From: a virus
Length of the DNA: 49,443 nt
IMG/VR virus record: IMGVR_UViG_3300020473_000044
Location: 1-49,443 of that record
Reading direction: 5' to 3' (one strand)
Within the stretch, counting starts at the first letter, position 1. Every line of letters starts with the position of its first letter. Below are positions 9,168 to 17,034 of this stretch, in pieces. The position numbers and the translations under genes were made by a program. The notes beneath the pieces are model-generated. The model searched no databases and was not told the DNA's origin. It saw only the letters and a list, made by a program, of their open reading frames with translations.

Positions 9168-9558
9168 AACCTATACCTCTTCTTTAGTAGCCCCCGCAGA
9201 GGGAAGTGACGAGTACACCCTTACTTACACGATCCAACAGGAACCCCGGGAGGGTGGTATACCATTCTACCTGTTCGTGAACAAGGTTGACGTTCGGGGT
9301 CCGGAGCACGATACCTACTCTAGGGTTGCTTCTATCCGGGACTTATCTGAGCTAAGAGGGACCCGAGTAGGGGACGCTTTACACTACCGGACTAACGTGG
9401 CGGTTATAAAGGATAACTTACTCAATGTAGAAGCGGCTATGGCCAAGATTCCTAGCTTGCTGCAGACGTTGGTCGATGAGTACAAGACTCACAAGGACAC
9501 CATTGATCGTTTGGTAGCTGATGCCGAGCAGACGGTAACTGTAACCTCCACCACCTAG
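9154..9558 (+). CDS. Small probable tail-associated protein
   Basis: A 134-aa protein of unknown function. The first 80 residues are beta-rich (TYTIQQEPREGG, then FYLFVNKVDV); the last 50 form a predicted helix ending in a Thr/Val tail. This strand-then-helix layout suits a fibre-attachment or chaperone-like subunit, but no family is recognised. The next gene begins eight bases downstream. Confidence 0.5.
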   Translation: MAVSITYTSSLVAPAEGSDEYTLTYTIQQEPREGGIPFYLFVNKVDVRGPEHDTYSRVASIRDLSELRGTRVGDALHYRTNVAVIKDNLLNVEAAMAKIPSLLQTLVDEYKTHKDTIDRLVADAEQTVTVTSTT

Positions 9559-9566
9559 GGCATACA

Positions 9567-10427
9567 ATGTCTGATATTAAGTATAAGCTATATTTTGACC
9601 AATCAGTACCCTCCTGGAAGCTGGAGGTTGAAATTCAAGAAGGCGTAGATGCGCCTCAGCATCCCTTCGTTTATTTTGGGTTTTACTACCCTCAAGACTC
9701 TGGGTTGAGCTCTTCGGAAACCCCCACCCCTGAAAATAAGTCAGAGGCGGTTAGAGAGTCCGTAAGCAACCAGGGTTATCTCAGGATTGCAGCCGATGAT
9801 GAGTTCAGTTCTGTGGTTACGGAGGACCAGTTGGGTTCAAACATCCTCACAGACTATAGGCTTCGAGTGGGCTTGTTTGAGGATATTTCTATACCGTCAG
9901 GATCCGAACTAAATGATAAGTTTGACGATAATCAGGGGTGGGATGATGTGCCCACAATATCCGTGGATGACTCGGAGCAATACACGGAGTCAGGCTTAGC
10001 TTTACCTGGGTACATAAAGTTCCGCAAGGCAACTTTGTCTTCTAATTATCCCACATACAATCTAGCCCGTAAGGCCCTAGACTCTGTTAAATCTAGGCTA
10101 GCCAGCCTTATGGGTAAGTACTCAAGCACCCAAGCACCCCTAAGCCTTTCTATCCGAAGGATCTCAGAGCTACGTGGAGACAGCACCACGACGTGCTACC
10201 CGGGGGACTCGCTACGAGTAGAGATTTCCGGGGGCGTTGCTGGATATGAGATTACTCCTTCAGGCGATTATAGCATCACAGATCAGAACAATATTAGGAT
10301 CATCAAGAATACAGCGGGTGCTGTAACCCTATCTGTTCAAGATGCCTCGGGGGCGACTAAGTCCTTAACCCTAACCGTAATACTCCCAGAGGATTATACC
10401 TCAGCCTTTGTTGGAGACAGCTTATGA
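9567..10427 (+). CDS. Probable tail appendage protein with Ig-like end
   Basis: A 286-aa acidic protein. Residues 1-115 are rich in aromatic strands. Residues 195-275 (ISELRGDSTTTCYPGDSLRVEIS in pieces, then ITPSGDYSITDQNNIRI) have the strand pattern of a bacterial Ig-like (Big-type) domain, which is common in phage tail decorations. A short helix-rich stretch lies between. It overlaps the next gene by four bases (ATGA). Adhesion is an inference from fold pattern and position. Confidence 0.5.
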   Translation: MSDIKYKLYFDQSVPSWKLEVEIQEGVDAPQHPFVYFGFYYPQDSGLSSSETPTPENKSEAVRESVSNQGYLRIAADDEFSSVVTEDQLGSNILTDYRLRVGLFEDISIPSGSELNDKFDDNQGWDDVPTISVDDSEQYTESGLALPGYIKFRKATLSSNYPTYNLARKALDSVKSRLASLMGKYSSTQAPLSLSIRRISELRGDSTTTCYPGDSLRVEISGGVAGYEITPSGDYSITDQNNIRIIKNTAGAVTLSVQDASGATKSLTLTVILPEDYTSAFVGDSL

Positions 10428-11344
10428 GCACTACACAGCCACTTAAGCTAGAGCAGAGCCGATACGGGTCAGTCAGCTCATCAGGGGAGCCTCGCTATGG
10501 CGTGGAGACTATCGTAACGAGCAATCCTGAGTACGTTGGGCAAGAACGGTTAAAAGACCCTAATGTGTTTGTTTATTCCCTAGCAAACGGCACTGTAGAC
10601 AGCTCTGTTAGTCCTAGGTTTGCCACTTTGGCAGATATGGATTTGCTACACTCGAGTATAGACAGGGCTGTCAGTGCAGGGCACACTGAGTACCGTAGCA
10701 ACACCCTAACTATCCTATACTCCGATCTCGATACAGCTGTGGCTGGAGCTCAGGAGATTAGAGACGCTATTAGTAATCTAACTCAGGTTAGAGTTAGCCT
10801 GCTTAGTGATTTCATTGGATCCACTACGGAAGCCCTACCCTACCTAGTTACGGGATCCACCAAGAGGGACACCACTATCCAGGCATACGCCTCGGCTAAG
10901 GCAGCTAGGATCGCAGCTGAAGCAGAGTTAGCCGTCGTCAATTCGGATTACTCTGCTTCACAGCTAAAACAAGACTACCTAACGCAGTTGGAGACCCTAT
11001 CTAGGGAAGCTAGCGGTAGGCTTCAGGTTATAAGCGAGGCGGTAACTAAGATGTATAGGGACCTCTATAGGTCCGATGCTAACCCACCCAATGACCTACT
11101 AGTAAGTGATGCTGAAGGTAACAGCATGTATCTTGCCTCCTATGTCCAACAGACCTATATAGAGCTTAGCCAGAAGCTATCGTTGTACGGCCAGCTGGTA
11201 GGGGGCGCTTCTGCCACTCTGGACTCTTACCTCTCAGGGCTAAAAAACAGCCAAGCCTCCGTAGACGATGCCACGGAGGCAGAGGCTGCAGCGCTATCGG
11301 ATCTTAGGACTTTTTGTCCAGATATCGATCCAAGTACTCTATAA
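10424..11344 (+). CDS. Helical, coiled-coil-rich protein at end of tail cluster
   Basis: A 306-aa protein of unknown function. The first 60 residues are polar; residues 65-300 contain long stretches rich in A, E, L, Q and S with heptad-like spacing (for example AYASAKAARIAAEAELAVV), so it probably forms a rod or coiled coil. No Cys and no enzyme motif. Its last 41 bases overlap, tail to tail, with the 3' end of the leftward 734-aa gene. Confidence 0.5.
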   Translation: MSTTQPLKLEQSRYGSVSSSGEPRYGVETIVTSNPEYVGQERLKDPNVFVYSLANGTVDSSVSPRFATLADMDLLHSSIDRAVSAGHTEYRSNTLTILYSDLDTAVAGAQEIRDAISNLTQVRVSLLSDFIGSTTEALPYLVTGSTKRDTTIQAYASAKAARIAAEAELAVVNSDYSASQLKQDYLTQLETLSREASGRLQVISEAVTKMYRDLYRSDANPPNDLLVSDAEGNSMYLASYVQQTYIELSQKLSLYGQLVGGASATLDSYLSGLKNSQASVDDATEAEAAALSDLRTFCPDIDPSTL

Positions 11345-13508
11345 GAGTATCAGCGTAGGCGGATTCCTCTAATAGGGTAGGCTCTAGCATTCGGTAGTTA
11401 GCGCTCAGGCGTAGATTGCGAAGTACTACCACGTACTCCCTAAATGCCTTAGCGTAGTCCACCCCCATGTCTTGATCTACTAGTACCCAGCTAGCCACTG
11501 ACAGGAGGCCAGCAAAGGGTAGATCTAGCTCTTTATCTCCCTTCACAGTCCCGCAGAAGAACAGTAGTCTAAGACTAGAATTACCGGAGTCTTGATTGAC
11601 TCCTACAGAGGGGTTGGACTTGCTCCTTAGGTAGTGCCTATACAGGCTATTAGGGAAGGCCCGTATGCTCATCCTGGAAGCCTCCAGGATGTCGCACTCT
11701 ACCTCTTCTGGCTTTTTGTTATCCAAGACACACCAGGAGTGGTAGTTTTCTGACTCGGTTGACAGATATAGCTTTAGGCCCTTAAGTAGGCTCAAGCTCT
11801 CCCTTATATGCCCTGCAGGCTTAGCCGGCATAAGCTCTGTAACGCAAGCTGCTAGGGCCCTAACTCCTTGGCGGCTGACCCTGCACTCCGGCTCTACCCC
11901 GAACACTTCCCCCAAAGCAGAGACCTTCTCCATTACAGGCTCATTCTCCGGGATCAGCTTCATATTATTCCTAGATAGTACGGATCCTGAGCTAATAGCT
12001 CTGATCTTAACGGTTTTATGGAGTGCCAGGAACACGTCCTTATATGCCGCTATGGGGTACTTCCGATACCACTTTAGCTTAGAGGCGGAGATGCACTCTA
12101 GAGTATCTCTAAGAAGTCGCCCCTTCTCTACCCTAACATTTAAGGTGTCGTCATGTAGCTCCACGTCTTTTTTGGCCTCCGAAAGCGCTGCCAGGAACAT
12201 AGAGGACATTCGGTTGATGGCAGCCTTTAGCTCCGACTTAGGCAGCAAGCTGAGAGCCGCTACCCTCAGAGTTTCTGGTTCGTTAGGCAGAATCACTAAA
12301 TCACTAGATGCGGTTATTAGCTCACCGTCGTCTGGCTCCAGTCTAATCGGCGCCCCCGTTTTAAACTGGTTCTGAGAGTACCAGTGGGCTGGCTTGGGTA
12401 AGCTTTTTACGTGTGCAGAAAACTTTTCGTCCTCCATCCCCAGAGCCCTTAGGTATAGGCTGGAGTGCCTAGCTAGCATATCTACCGAGTCCGTTAGCCC
12501 CACTAGTTTAGACTCGAACATGCAAATAGACTCGGATAGGGCGTATCTTACACTAGATAATAGATCATCTTCTTTATCGCTGGATTTAGATATGTGTAGA
12601 TAGCTCTCCTCCCCCAAGAGCTCCTCCAAACCGGGGTACACCAGAGAGGCAATAGCAGACCGCCAGCTCTTCCCGGACTTACCCAGCAGGCTAGTAACCT
12701 TAGCTTCGTCTCCCTTGTATACTGCGGTAACCCCGCTATAGGCCTGGGGAGGCTCCAGCTGAGTCTTACTCCCCCGCCTTCTACTCAATTCATTACCGGG
12801 TAGCAGGCACGGCGGCCCTAGTATCAGGGATGCCGCTATGCTCCCTTCCTGTGTGCTCTCTCCTTGTGACGCTAGGTCAAGTGCTTTGGAGAAAATCTCC
12901 TGTTGTCTGTAGGACTGCCTCCTATTCTCTAGCCTACTTATGGAGGCACAAAGCACTTCCTCAGAGTTTCCCGGCGTAGGCAACATTTGATCCTTTATCT
13001 GGGCGATTCCGTGCTCCGCCACAACACTTAAGTTGTTCCCGTTTCGCGTACCAACAGTGTACGCTGAACGCAATAGGTCGTGTATTAGAGCCCGATCACC
13101 TGCGAGGACGCTGCCTCTAGTCCAAGTGTGAATTCCTATAAAGGTGGTTCCTGCTATCACCGGGCGATACAAAAACCTAGTATTGCTAGAACCATGTTGG
13201 CTGGATATAGAGGCCAGTTCCCCGACTAGATCCCCTGCCCTGTAGATATTATTCTGATGGTAGCCATGGGTGTGGGCGCTGGCGTACACGCTAAGAAGTG
13301 GGGATATCTCACTCTCAGTGGACTCACTAGAGAATTTCAGCATAGCGTAGATCATGCTGTGGTGGTAAGACCCAGTATCGGGTCCCACCTGAACGATATC
13401 CACCACAGTTCCTGGGCAGTCATCAATGGGCTCCAGGGGTAGATACTCAGTGTGAACCTCTCCGGCCTCACTTATGTGAAACCGCATCAAAGGGATTCTA
13501 GTGCTCAT
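11304..13508 (-). CDS. Large protein of unknown function, last gene of RT operon
   Basis: A 734-aa protein that I do not recognise. The N-terminal 170 residues are rich in His and aromatics, with a cluster SAHTHGYHQNN (about residues 81-91) that recalls, but does not match, the H-x-H-x(7)-S-x(2)-D JAMM metalloprotease motif: the Ser is absent and the Asp is one residue late. Residues 190-720 look largely helical. There is no obvious membrane segment or Walker motif. It starts in an ATGA overlap with the 90-aa gene upstream, so it is translationally coupled to the operon that contains the reverse transcriptase. Its end overlaps the rightward gene 10424-11344 by 41 bases. An effector or structural partner of the RT are both possible. 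Confidence 0.6.
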   Translation of the reverse strand: MSTRIPLMRFHISEAGEVHTEYLPLEPIDDCPGTVVDIVQVGPDTGSYHHSMIYAMLKFSSESTESEISPLLSVYASAHTHGYHQNNIYRAGDLVGELASISSQHGSSNTRFLYRPVIAGTTFIGIHTWTRGSVLAGDRALIHDLLRSAYTVGTRNGNNLSVVAEHGIAQIKDQMLPTPGNSEEVLCASISRLENRRQSYRQQEIFSKALDLASQGESTQEGSIAASLILGPPCLLPGNELSRRRGSKTQLEPPQAYSGVTAVYKGDEAKVTSLLGKSGKSWRSAIASLVYPGLEELLGEESYLHISKSSDKEDDLLSSVRYALSESICMFESKLVGLTDSVDMLARHSSLYLRALGMEDEKFSAHVKSLPKPAHWYSQNQFKTGAPIRLEPDDGELITASSDLVILPNEPETLRVAALSLLPKSELKAAINRMSSMFLAALSEAKKDVELHDDTLNVRVEKGRLLRDTLECISASKLKWYRKYPIAAYKDVFLALHKTVKIRAISSGSVLSRNNMKLIPENEPVMEKVSALGEVFGVEPECRVSRQGVRALAACVTELMPAKPAGHIRESLSLLKGLKLYLSTESENYHSWCVLDNKKPEEVECDILEASRMSIRAFPNSLYRHYLRSKSNPSVGVNQDSGNSSLRLLFFCGTVKGDKELDLPFAGLLSVASWVLVDQDMGVDYAKAFREYVVVLRNLRLSANYRMLEPTLLEESAYADTLIEYLDRYLDKKS

Positions 13509-13777
13509 TTAGCCTTAAGCTTACGTAGATTACGAGTAGGGCCGCCCTTAGCGGGAGCCGAGGTACCCGTCATCTCAGAGCATAGCTCAGCGTAGCTCTT
13601 CATAGATACGGGAACGTGAATCACGCTAAGGGTCTCCCCGTCACCGTCTAGTATATTTGCCTCGACGATAACCAGGCCTGACGCCCCAGTAATGCCGAAG
13701 TCCGCGCTAACTATCTCAATCTCACCTTTAGGTATGTGGCAGAATAGTTGAGCTAGCGTAATCTTTTTTGTCGCCAT
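13505..13777 (-). CDS. Small protein of RT operon
   Basis: A 90-aa protein with AGGAG nine bases before its ATG. The first 60 residues alternate hydrophobic and polar residues (LFCHIPKGEIEIVSADFGITG, in pieces) and look like a small beta domain. The last 25 are basic and flexible (PAKGGPTRNLRKLKAK), suggesting nucleic-acid contact. It overlaps the 734-aa gene by ATGA. No family is recognised. Confidence 0.55.
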   Translation of the reverse strand: MATKKITLAQLFCHIPKGEIEIVSADFGITGASGLVIVEANILDGDGETLSVIHVPVSMKSYAELCSEMTGTSAPAKGGPTRNLRKLKAK

Positions 13778-13779
13778 AG

Positions 13780-15429
13780 CTACTTACTCCTATCGATAAT
13801 GAGTTGCCTTAGCAGGTATTTAGAGAATCTAGCGGCTTCTGAAACCGTGCTAACCACCCGAAACCCCCACTTCCGTAGGGGTCGTTTTTTCTTGTTAGAA
13901 TACACGAGTGCCCCCGAGCGGGATCTACGTAGGATACCCAACTGGGTACCGTCTCCAATACCCATAAGTATCTTCCACTCTCTCCCGTCTAAGAATGGAG
14001 TTAGGGAGTAGGAGATAGTACTAGTGGATCCTGGCCACCCCCAGCCCCCACCTGATCTGTATTGATGGAGGAGAGGTAATCCGGACATTTGCAGGTACAG
14101 CCTGAAGAAGTCATCATCTGGGATGGGCATGCCCCCTTTTCCGTATGCCGGTCCCGTGAGTATCCTGCTAAGGGACACCACTGAGCAACTTCCGAACATT
14201 GCAGTCCACCCAGACAGCCCTTCTTCTAGGCTACCACCTCCGTTATTCCCTCCATACAGGGTTTGCGTGAGGCTTAGATACTCCCTTAGCCTATGATCGT
14301 CGGGGTCTGTTACTGTGCCCTTTATGCGCCTGTTTTTTAAGTATCCTATGGAGGAGTATCCCCGGATATGGCCATGATTCCCAGACATAGGCACCTGCGG
14401 CGATCTCAGGATAGCGAGCTTTGCTACTAGGGGTATAGTCTCCGGGAGTTCCCTCACGTAGGATTCCAATTTGCTTAGCATCTCCGAATTGGAGAAGGGC
14501 CGTTGGGTCGGCTTACAGTACTGGTTCCGGAGGTATAGGTGGTTTTCCAGGGTAGAGCAGTCTGCTAGCTGAGGGCACTGAGTCCGGCACATCTTAGATT
14601 GCCTCCTAGATGCCAGACTGCTCTCAACCCGCTCTCGAATAGTTCCCGCTACTTTAGCTATAGAGCTCTTCCCCATACTGACATAGCCGTCTTCTATTAG
14701 AGCTGAGCTGAACTCATTAATGGAGTCTGGCAGCAAGTAAGAAGCTGGTATTCTGGCCCACCCGGGCAGGGCCTCCTCTAGCATTTTGGATACTTCCATC
14801 TCCACTAGCCCAGTGTGGGGCTTAGAGCCAACCATGCCGGGAATGAGGGTAGTAAGGCATGGCTCAGAACTACCTTTATCCCCACCAACGGAGTGGGGGC
14901 AAGTGAAGCAGTTTGCTGGTTTTTCACCCGCCACATCCAGCTTCTCTGTACGGTAGCACAACTCTGGTAGTACAGAAGCATCCTCCAGGGCATCTCCTTC
15001 CGGACCGTAGATTGCCCTCACCGGCGTTATAGTAGCGGGTATACCCAGAACGCCCCTAGCAAGAACTAGAACGGACGTGTCCGCTGCCCTAGAAGACTTA
15101 ATTTCTAGATTGCGTATCAGGTAAGAGCAACCAGTGTTCCGCGTTCGGATTCCGTACATATTACCAGAGGTTCGGGCGCTCAGCTTACCAGATTTGCTTA
15201 GCGAGTCAACACACACTGAGGCTATGTACTCCCCGGTTCTACGAGCTAGGATCGACGCTACTTCTGCTTCATTATCTTTAGTACAGATTATTGCAACGTC
15301 TTCCTTTATAGGTAGCTTATGGTACACATAATGCCCGTACCCTCGGTCATCCGGGTTTACTAGGTTTACTATGCCGTAGCTCTTGTCTGGGCGGTACTCC
15401 CCAGACTCCACCAGCTTTAGGAAGCTCAC
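13780..15429 (-). CDS. Cys-cluster protein of RT operon, function unknown
   Basis: A 549-aa protein starting with GTG in a GTGA overlap with the gene upstream. It carries two possible metal-binding groups: C158, C174, C177 (CFTCPHS) and C191; and C281, C285, C291 and C305 (CRTQCPQLADC). The spacing resembles Zn knuckles or Fe-S clusters. The C-terminal third is rich in Gly, Trp and basic residues (KKKRPLRKW near residue 515), which would suit RNA or DNA binding. No catalytic motif is evident. Being fixed between the RT module and the 90-aa gene, it is probably a functional partner of the RT. Confidence 0.55.
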   Translation of the reverse strand: MSFLKLVESGEYRPDKSYGIVNLVNPDDRGYGHYVYHKLPIKEDVAIICTKDNEAEVASILARRTGEYIASVCVDSLSKSGKLSARTSGNMYGIRTRNTGCSYLIRNLEIKSSRAADTSVLVLARGVLGIPATITPVRAIYGPEGDALEDASVLPELCYRTEKLDVAGEKPANCFTCPHSVGGDKGSSEPCLTTLIPGMVGSKPHTGLVEMEVSKMLEEALPGWARIPASYLLPDSINEFSSALIEDGYVSMGKSSIAKVAGTIRERVESSLASRRQSKMCRTQCPQLADCSTLENHLYLRNQYCKPTQRPFSNSEMLSKLESYVRELPETIPLVAKLAILRSPQVPMSGNHGHIRGYSSIGYLKNRRIKGTVTDPDDHRLREYLSLTQTLYGGNNGGGSLEEGLSGWTAMFGSCSVVSLSRILTGPAYGKGGMPIPDDDFFRLYLQMSGLPLLHQYRSGGGWGWPGSTSTISYSLTPFLDGREWKILMGIGDGTQLGILRRSRSGALVYSNKKKRPLRKWGFRVVSTVSEAARFSKYLLRQLIIDRSK

Positions 15430-16022
15430 GCTTCTCTGTCGATATTAATCTGATTTAGTCTAGAGCACCTATTTCCCAAGGGAACGCAGTGATTAGGGTC
15501 TTGTGTTCTCTGCAGGCCGGCAGTGCACCTAGCGCACATATCCTCTATCATCCACACCTCAGACTTTCTGTCGTTTATAAGCAAACCCACAGGGCTCTCC
15601 CTAAGGTCCCCCATAGGACCGTTCATGGTGGTTATATCCCGCATAGACTGAGTAGCCGCACCACTCTCGGACACCGCGTGCGCTGCTGATAGATTTATCA
15701 GCTTGCTATTGTGCTTCTCGCGGTGCTCCATAGGAATTGCTAAGGCAAGCTGGTCTAGGGCTATAGCTCCGGTTTTCAGCAGGCACTTCGCAGATAGCAT
15801 TCCGTACTGCAGCTCTTTTCTCCCTAGACCTAGTATCCCTAGCAGCCTCTCGTCTAGCCTCTCAAGAGAACTAGAAAGCGCAGCCTCCGCTAGAGTCGGC
15901 GCCTCTTCAACCGTGACCACTGCAGTAATCGCTGACCGGTCGACTATGTACTGCAGCCCCTCTTCGTCTACTAGATGTACCGGGATGCCCGCCATCCCGT
16001 CTTTAGGTTTAGATTGAAGCAT
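15426..16022 (-). CDS. Small Cys-cluster protein adjoining the reverse transcriptase
   Basis: A 198-aa protein with AGGAG six bases before its ATG; that site lies inside the last codons of the RT gene, and the two genes overlap by 14 bases. Residues 40-120 are helical; the C-terminal 40 residues hold C163, C166, C179 and C186 (spacing 2, 12, 6), a probable zinc or iron-sulfur site. The tight coupling to the RT and the Cys group shared in style with the 549-aa protein suggest an RT accessory factor. Not a known Avd or retron effector as far as I can see. Confidence 0.55.
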   Translation of the reverse strand: MLQSKPKDGMAGIPVHLVDEEGLQYIVDRSAITAVVTVEEAPTLAEAALSSSLERLDERLLGILGLGRKELQYGMLSAKCLLKTGAIALDQLALAIPMEHREKHNSKLINLSAAHAVSESGAATQSMRDITTMNGPMGDLRESPVGLLINDRKSEVWMIEDMCARCTAGLQRTQDPNHCVPLGNRCSRLNQINIDREA

Positions 16023-17034
16023 TAGATACTCCTCTCATCAAGCCATTGAGCTTTTGAAGCTTTCCAGCCTCCAGGTACTGAGCGTAGTATGTCAGCATCC
16101 CAGAAACCGAAGCTATGTACTCCTCAGGGGTTAGACCCCTCCCGTCCTTAGTAGCCTCTAGTGCTACAGCACTCCTCCCTGCCTTAGCTGCCCTCTCCAG
16201 GTTGTATAGCCTAGCCTCTAGCTTCCGCCTAGCAGGCCGGGACATACGGGGCGTATCCCCGTTTACTATTAGTCCTAGAACTCTTTGCTGCTCAGCCCTT
16301 CCAGCGATTGAGAACTTGTGCAGCTGGAACCCTTGAGAGACTAATGGCTGCCCCTTTAAGAACTCTAGAAAAGCCTTACCTGACCTATAGCTCTTAAACT
16401 TGAAGTACAAGTTATCCGAATACCTGAAATAGTCTATAAAACCGTACTGCTTCCTCCACTCCTCCACCCTAGGATCTATAAACTTAGCCCCTATACGGTT
16501 AGAGATCATTGGAGATCTAGGCCCGCCCTGTACCAGCCTCCCTCCCCGCAGCATCATACCTACGACCTGAGTTATCTGGTGCTCGGATAACATGTCTTCA
16601 CCAGCTAAGGGGTCGTAGCTGCCGCCTCCAGACATATCGTGCCCCCCGTTGTAGTACTCTCGGACTAGCTTAGTTACGTGCCTACCAGTAATACTTCCGT
16701 AGAAGTTGACTATGTCAGCGTGCACCAAGCATGCGGAGTTACACATGCGCGTAGCTGCCTTGCATATATTGGTGCCCGGTTCGTATGCTGCACTCCTACC
16801 AGCAGGCATAGGCTGGTACACCAGGTCACCAAGTAGTCTCTGCGTCTTTTTGAGTATCGGCGCTACAGAGTATACCACCCTACCACTTTTGATAGTCACC
16901 GGATTGTATCCCAGGTACTCTCCGCTACCCCCCGCTTCCTTCTTTAGGAGAGACCGCGCCAACCCGAAGGCCTTGTACGACATGCCCAGGGCCAACGGTA
17001 TGGCGGAGGATCTACTATCGATAAATGGTGACAC
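16009..17034 (-). CDS. Retron-like reverse transcriptase with YSDN catalytic motif
   Basis: A 341-aa protein with the order of conserved blocks of bacterial RTs. Residues 44-70 resemble the fingers start (basic, then KKTQRLL); motif A is HADIVNFYGSI with D107; motif B is QGGPRSPMISN (Q169-N179); motif C is RYSDNLYF (residues 204-211); the thumb side has RVLGLIVN (251-258) followed by SRPARRKLEARLY. The QG-x(3)-SP-x(3)-N form and the VxGLxVN block point to the retron/Abi-type side rather than diversity-generating RTs. In motif C the usual Y-x-D-D is YSDN: the first Asp is D207 and the second is N208 (codon AAC at 16411-16413). Activity may be reduced or altered. The start is GTG, overlapping the VWA gene stop as TAGTG. 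It stands in a six-gene coupled operon. No space for an msr-msd RNA exists next to it. Confidence 0.85.
   Translation of the reverse strand: MSPFIDSRSSAIPLALGMSYKAFGLARSLLKKEAGGSGEYLGYNPVTIKSGRVVYSVAPILKKTQRLLGDLVYQPMPAGRSAAYEPGTNICKAATRMCNSACLVHADIVNFYGSITGRHVTKLVREYYNGGHDMSGGGSYDPLAGEDMLSEHQITQVVGMMLRGGRLVQGGPRSPMISNRIGAKFIDPRVEEWRKQYGFIDYFRYSDNLYFKFKSYRSGKAFLEFLKGQPLVSQGFQLHKFSIAGRAEQQRVLGLIVNGDTPRMSRPARRKLEARLYNLERAAKAGRSAVALEATKDGRGLTPEEYIASVSGMLTYYAQYLEAGKLQKLNGLMRGVSNASI

Noticed and set aside
14262-14269. Another TTTGCGTG block (CACGCAAA on the minus strand)
   Set aside because: No TATAAG lies at 13-14 plus four bases from it; the sequence there is GGAATAACGG, so it does not form the two-part promoter-like element.
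16009-17034. Diversity-generating retroelement
   Set aside because: Motif B is QGGPRSP, not the SQ form typical of such RTs. I found no template/variable repeat pair and no Avd-like gene; the fibre genes show no near-copy of sequence next to the RT.
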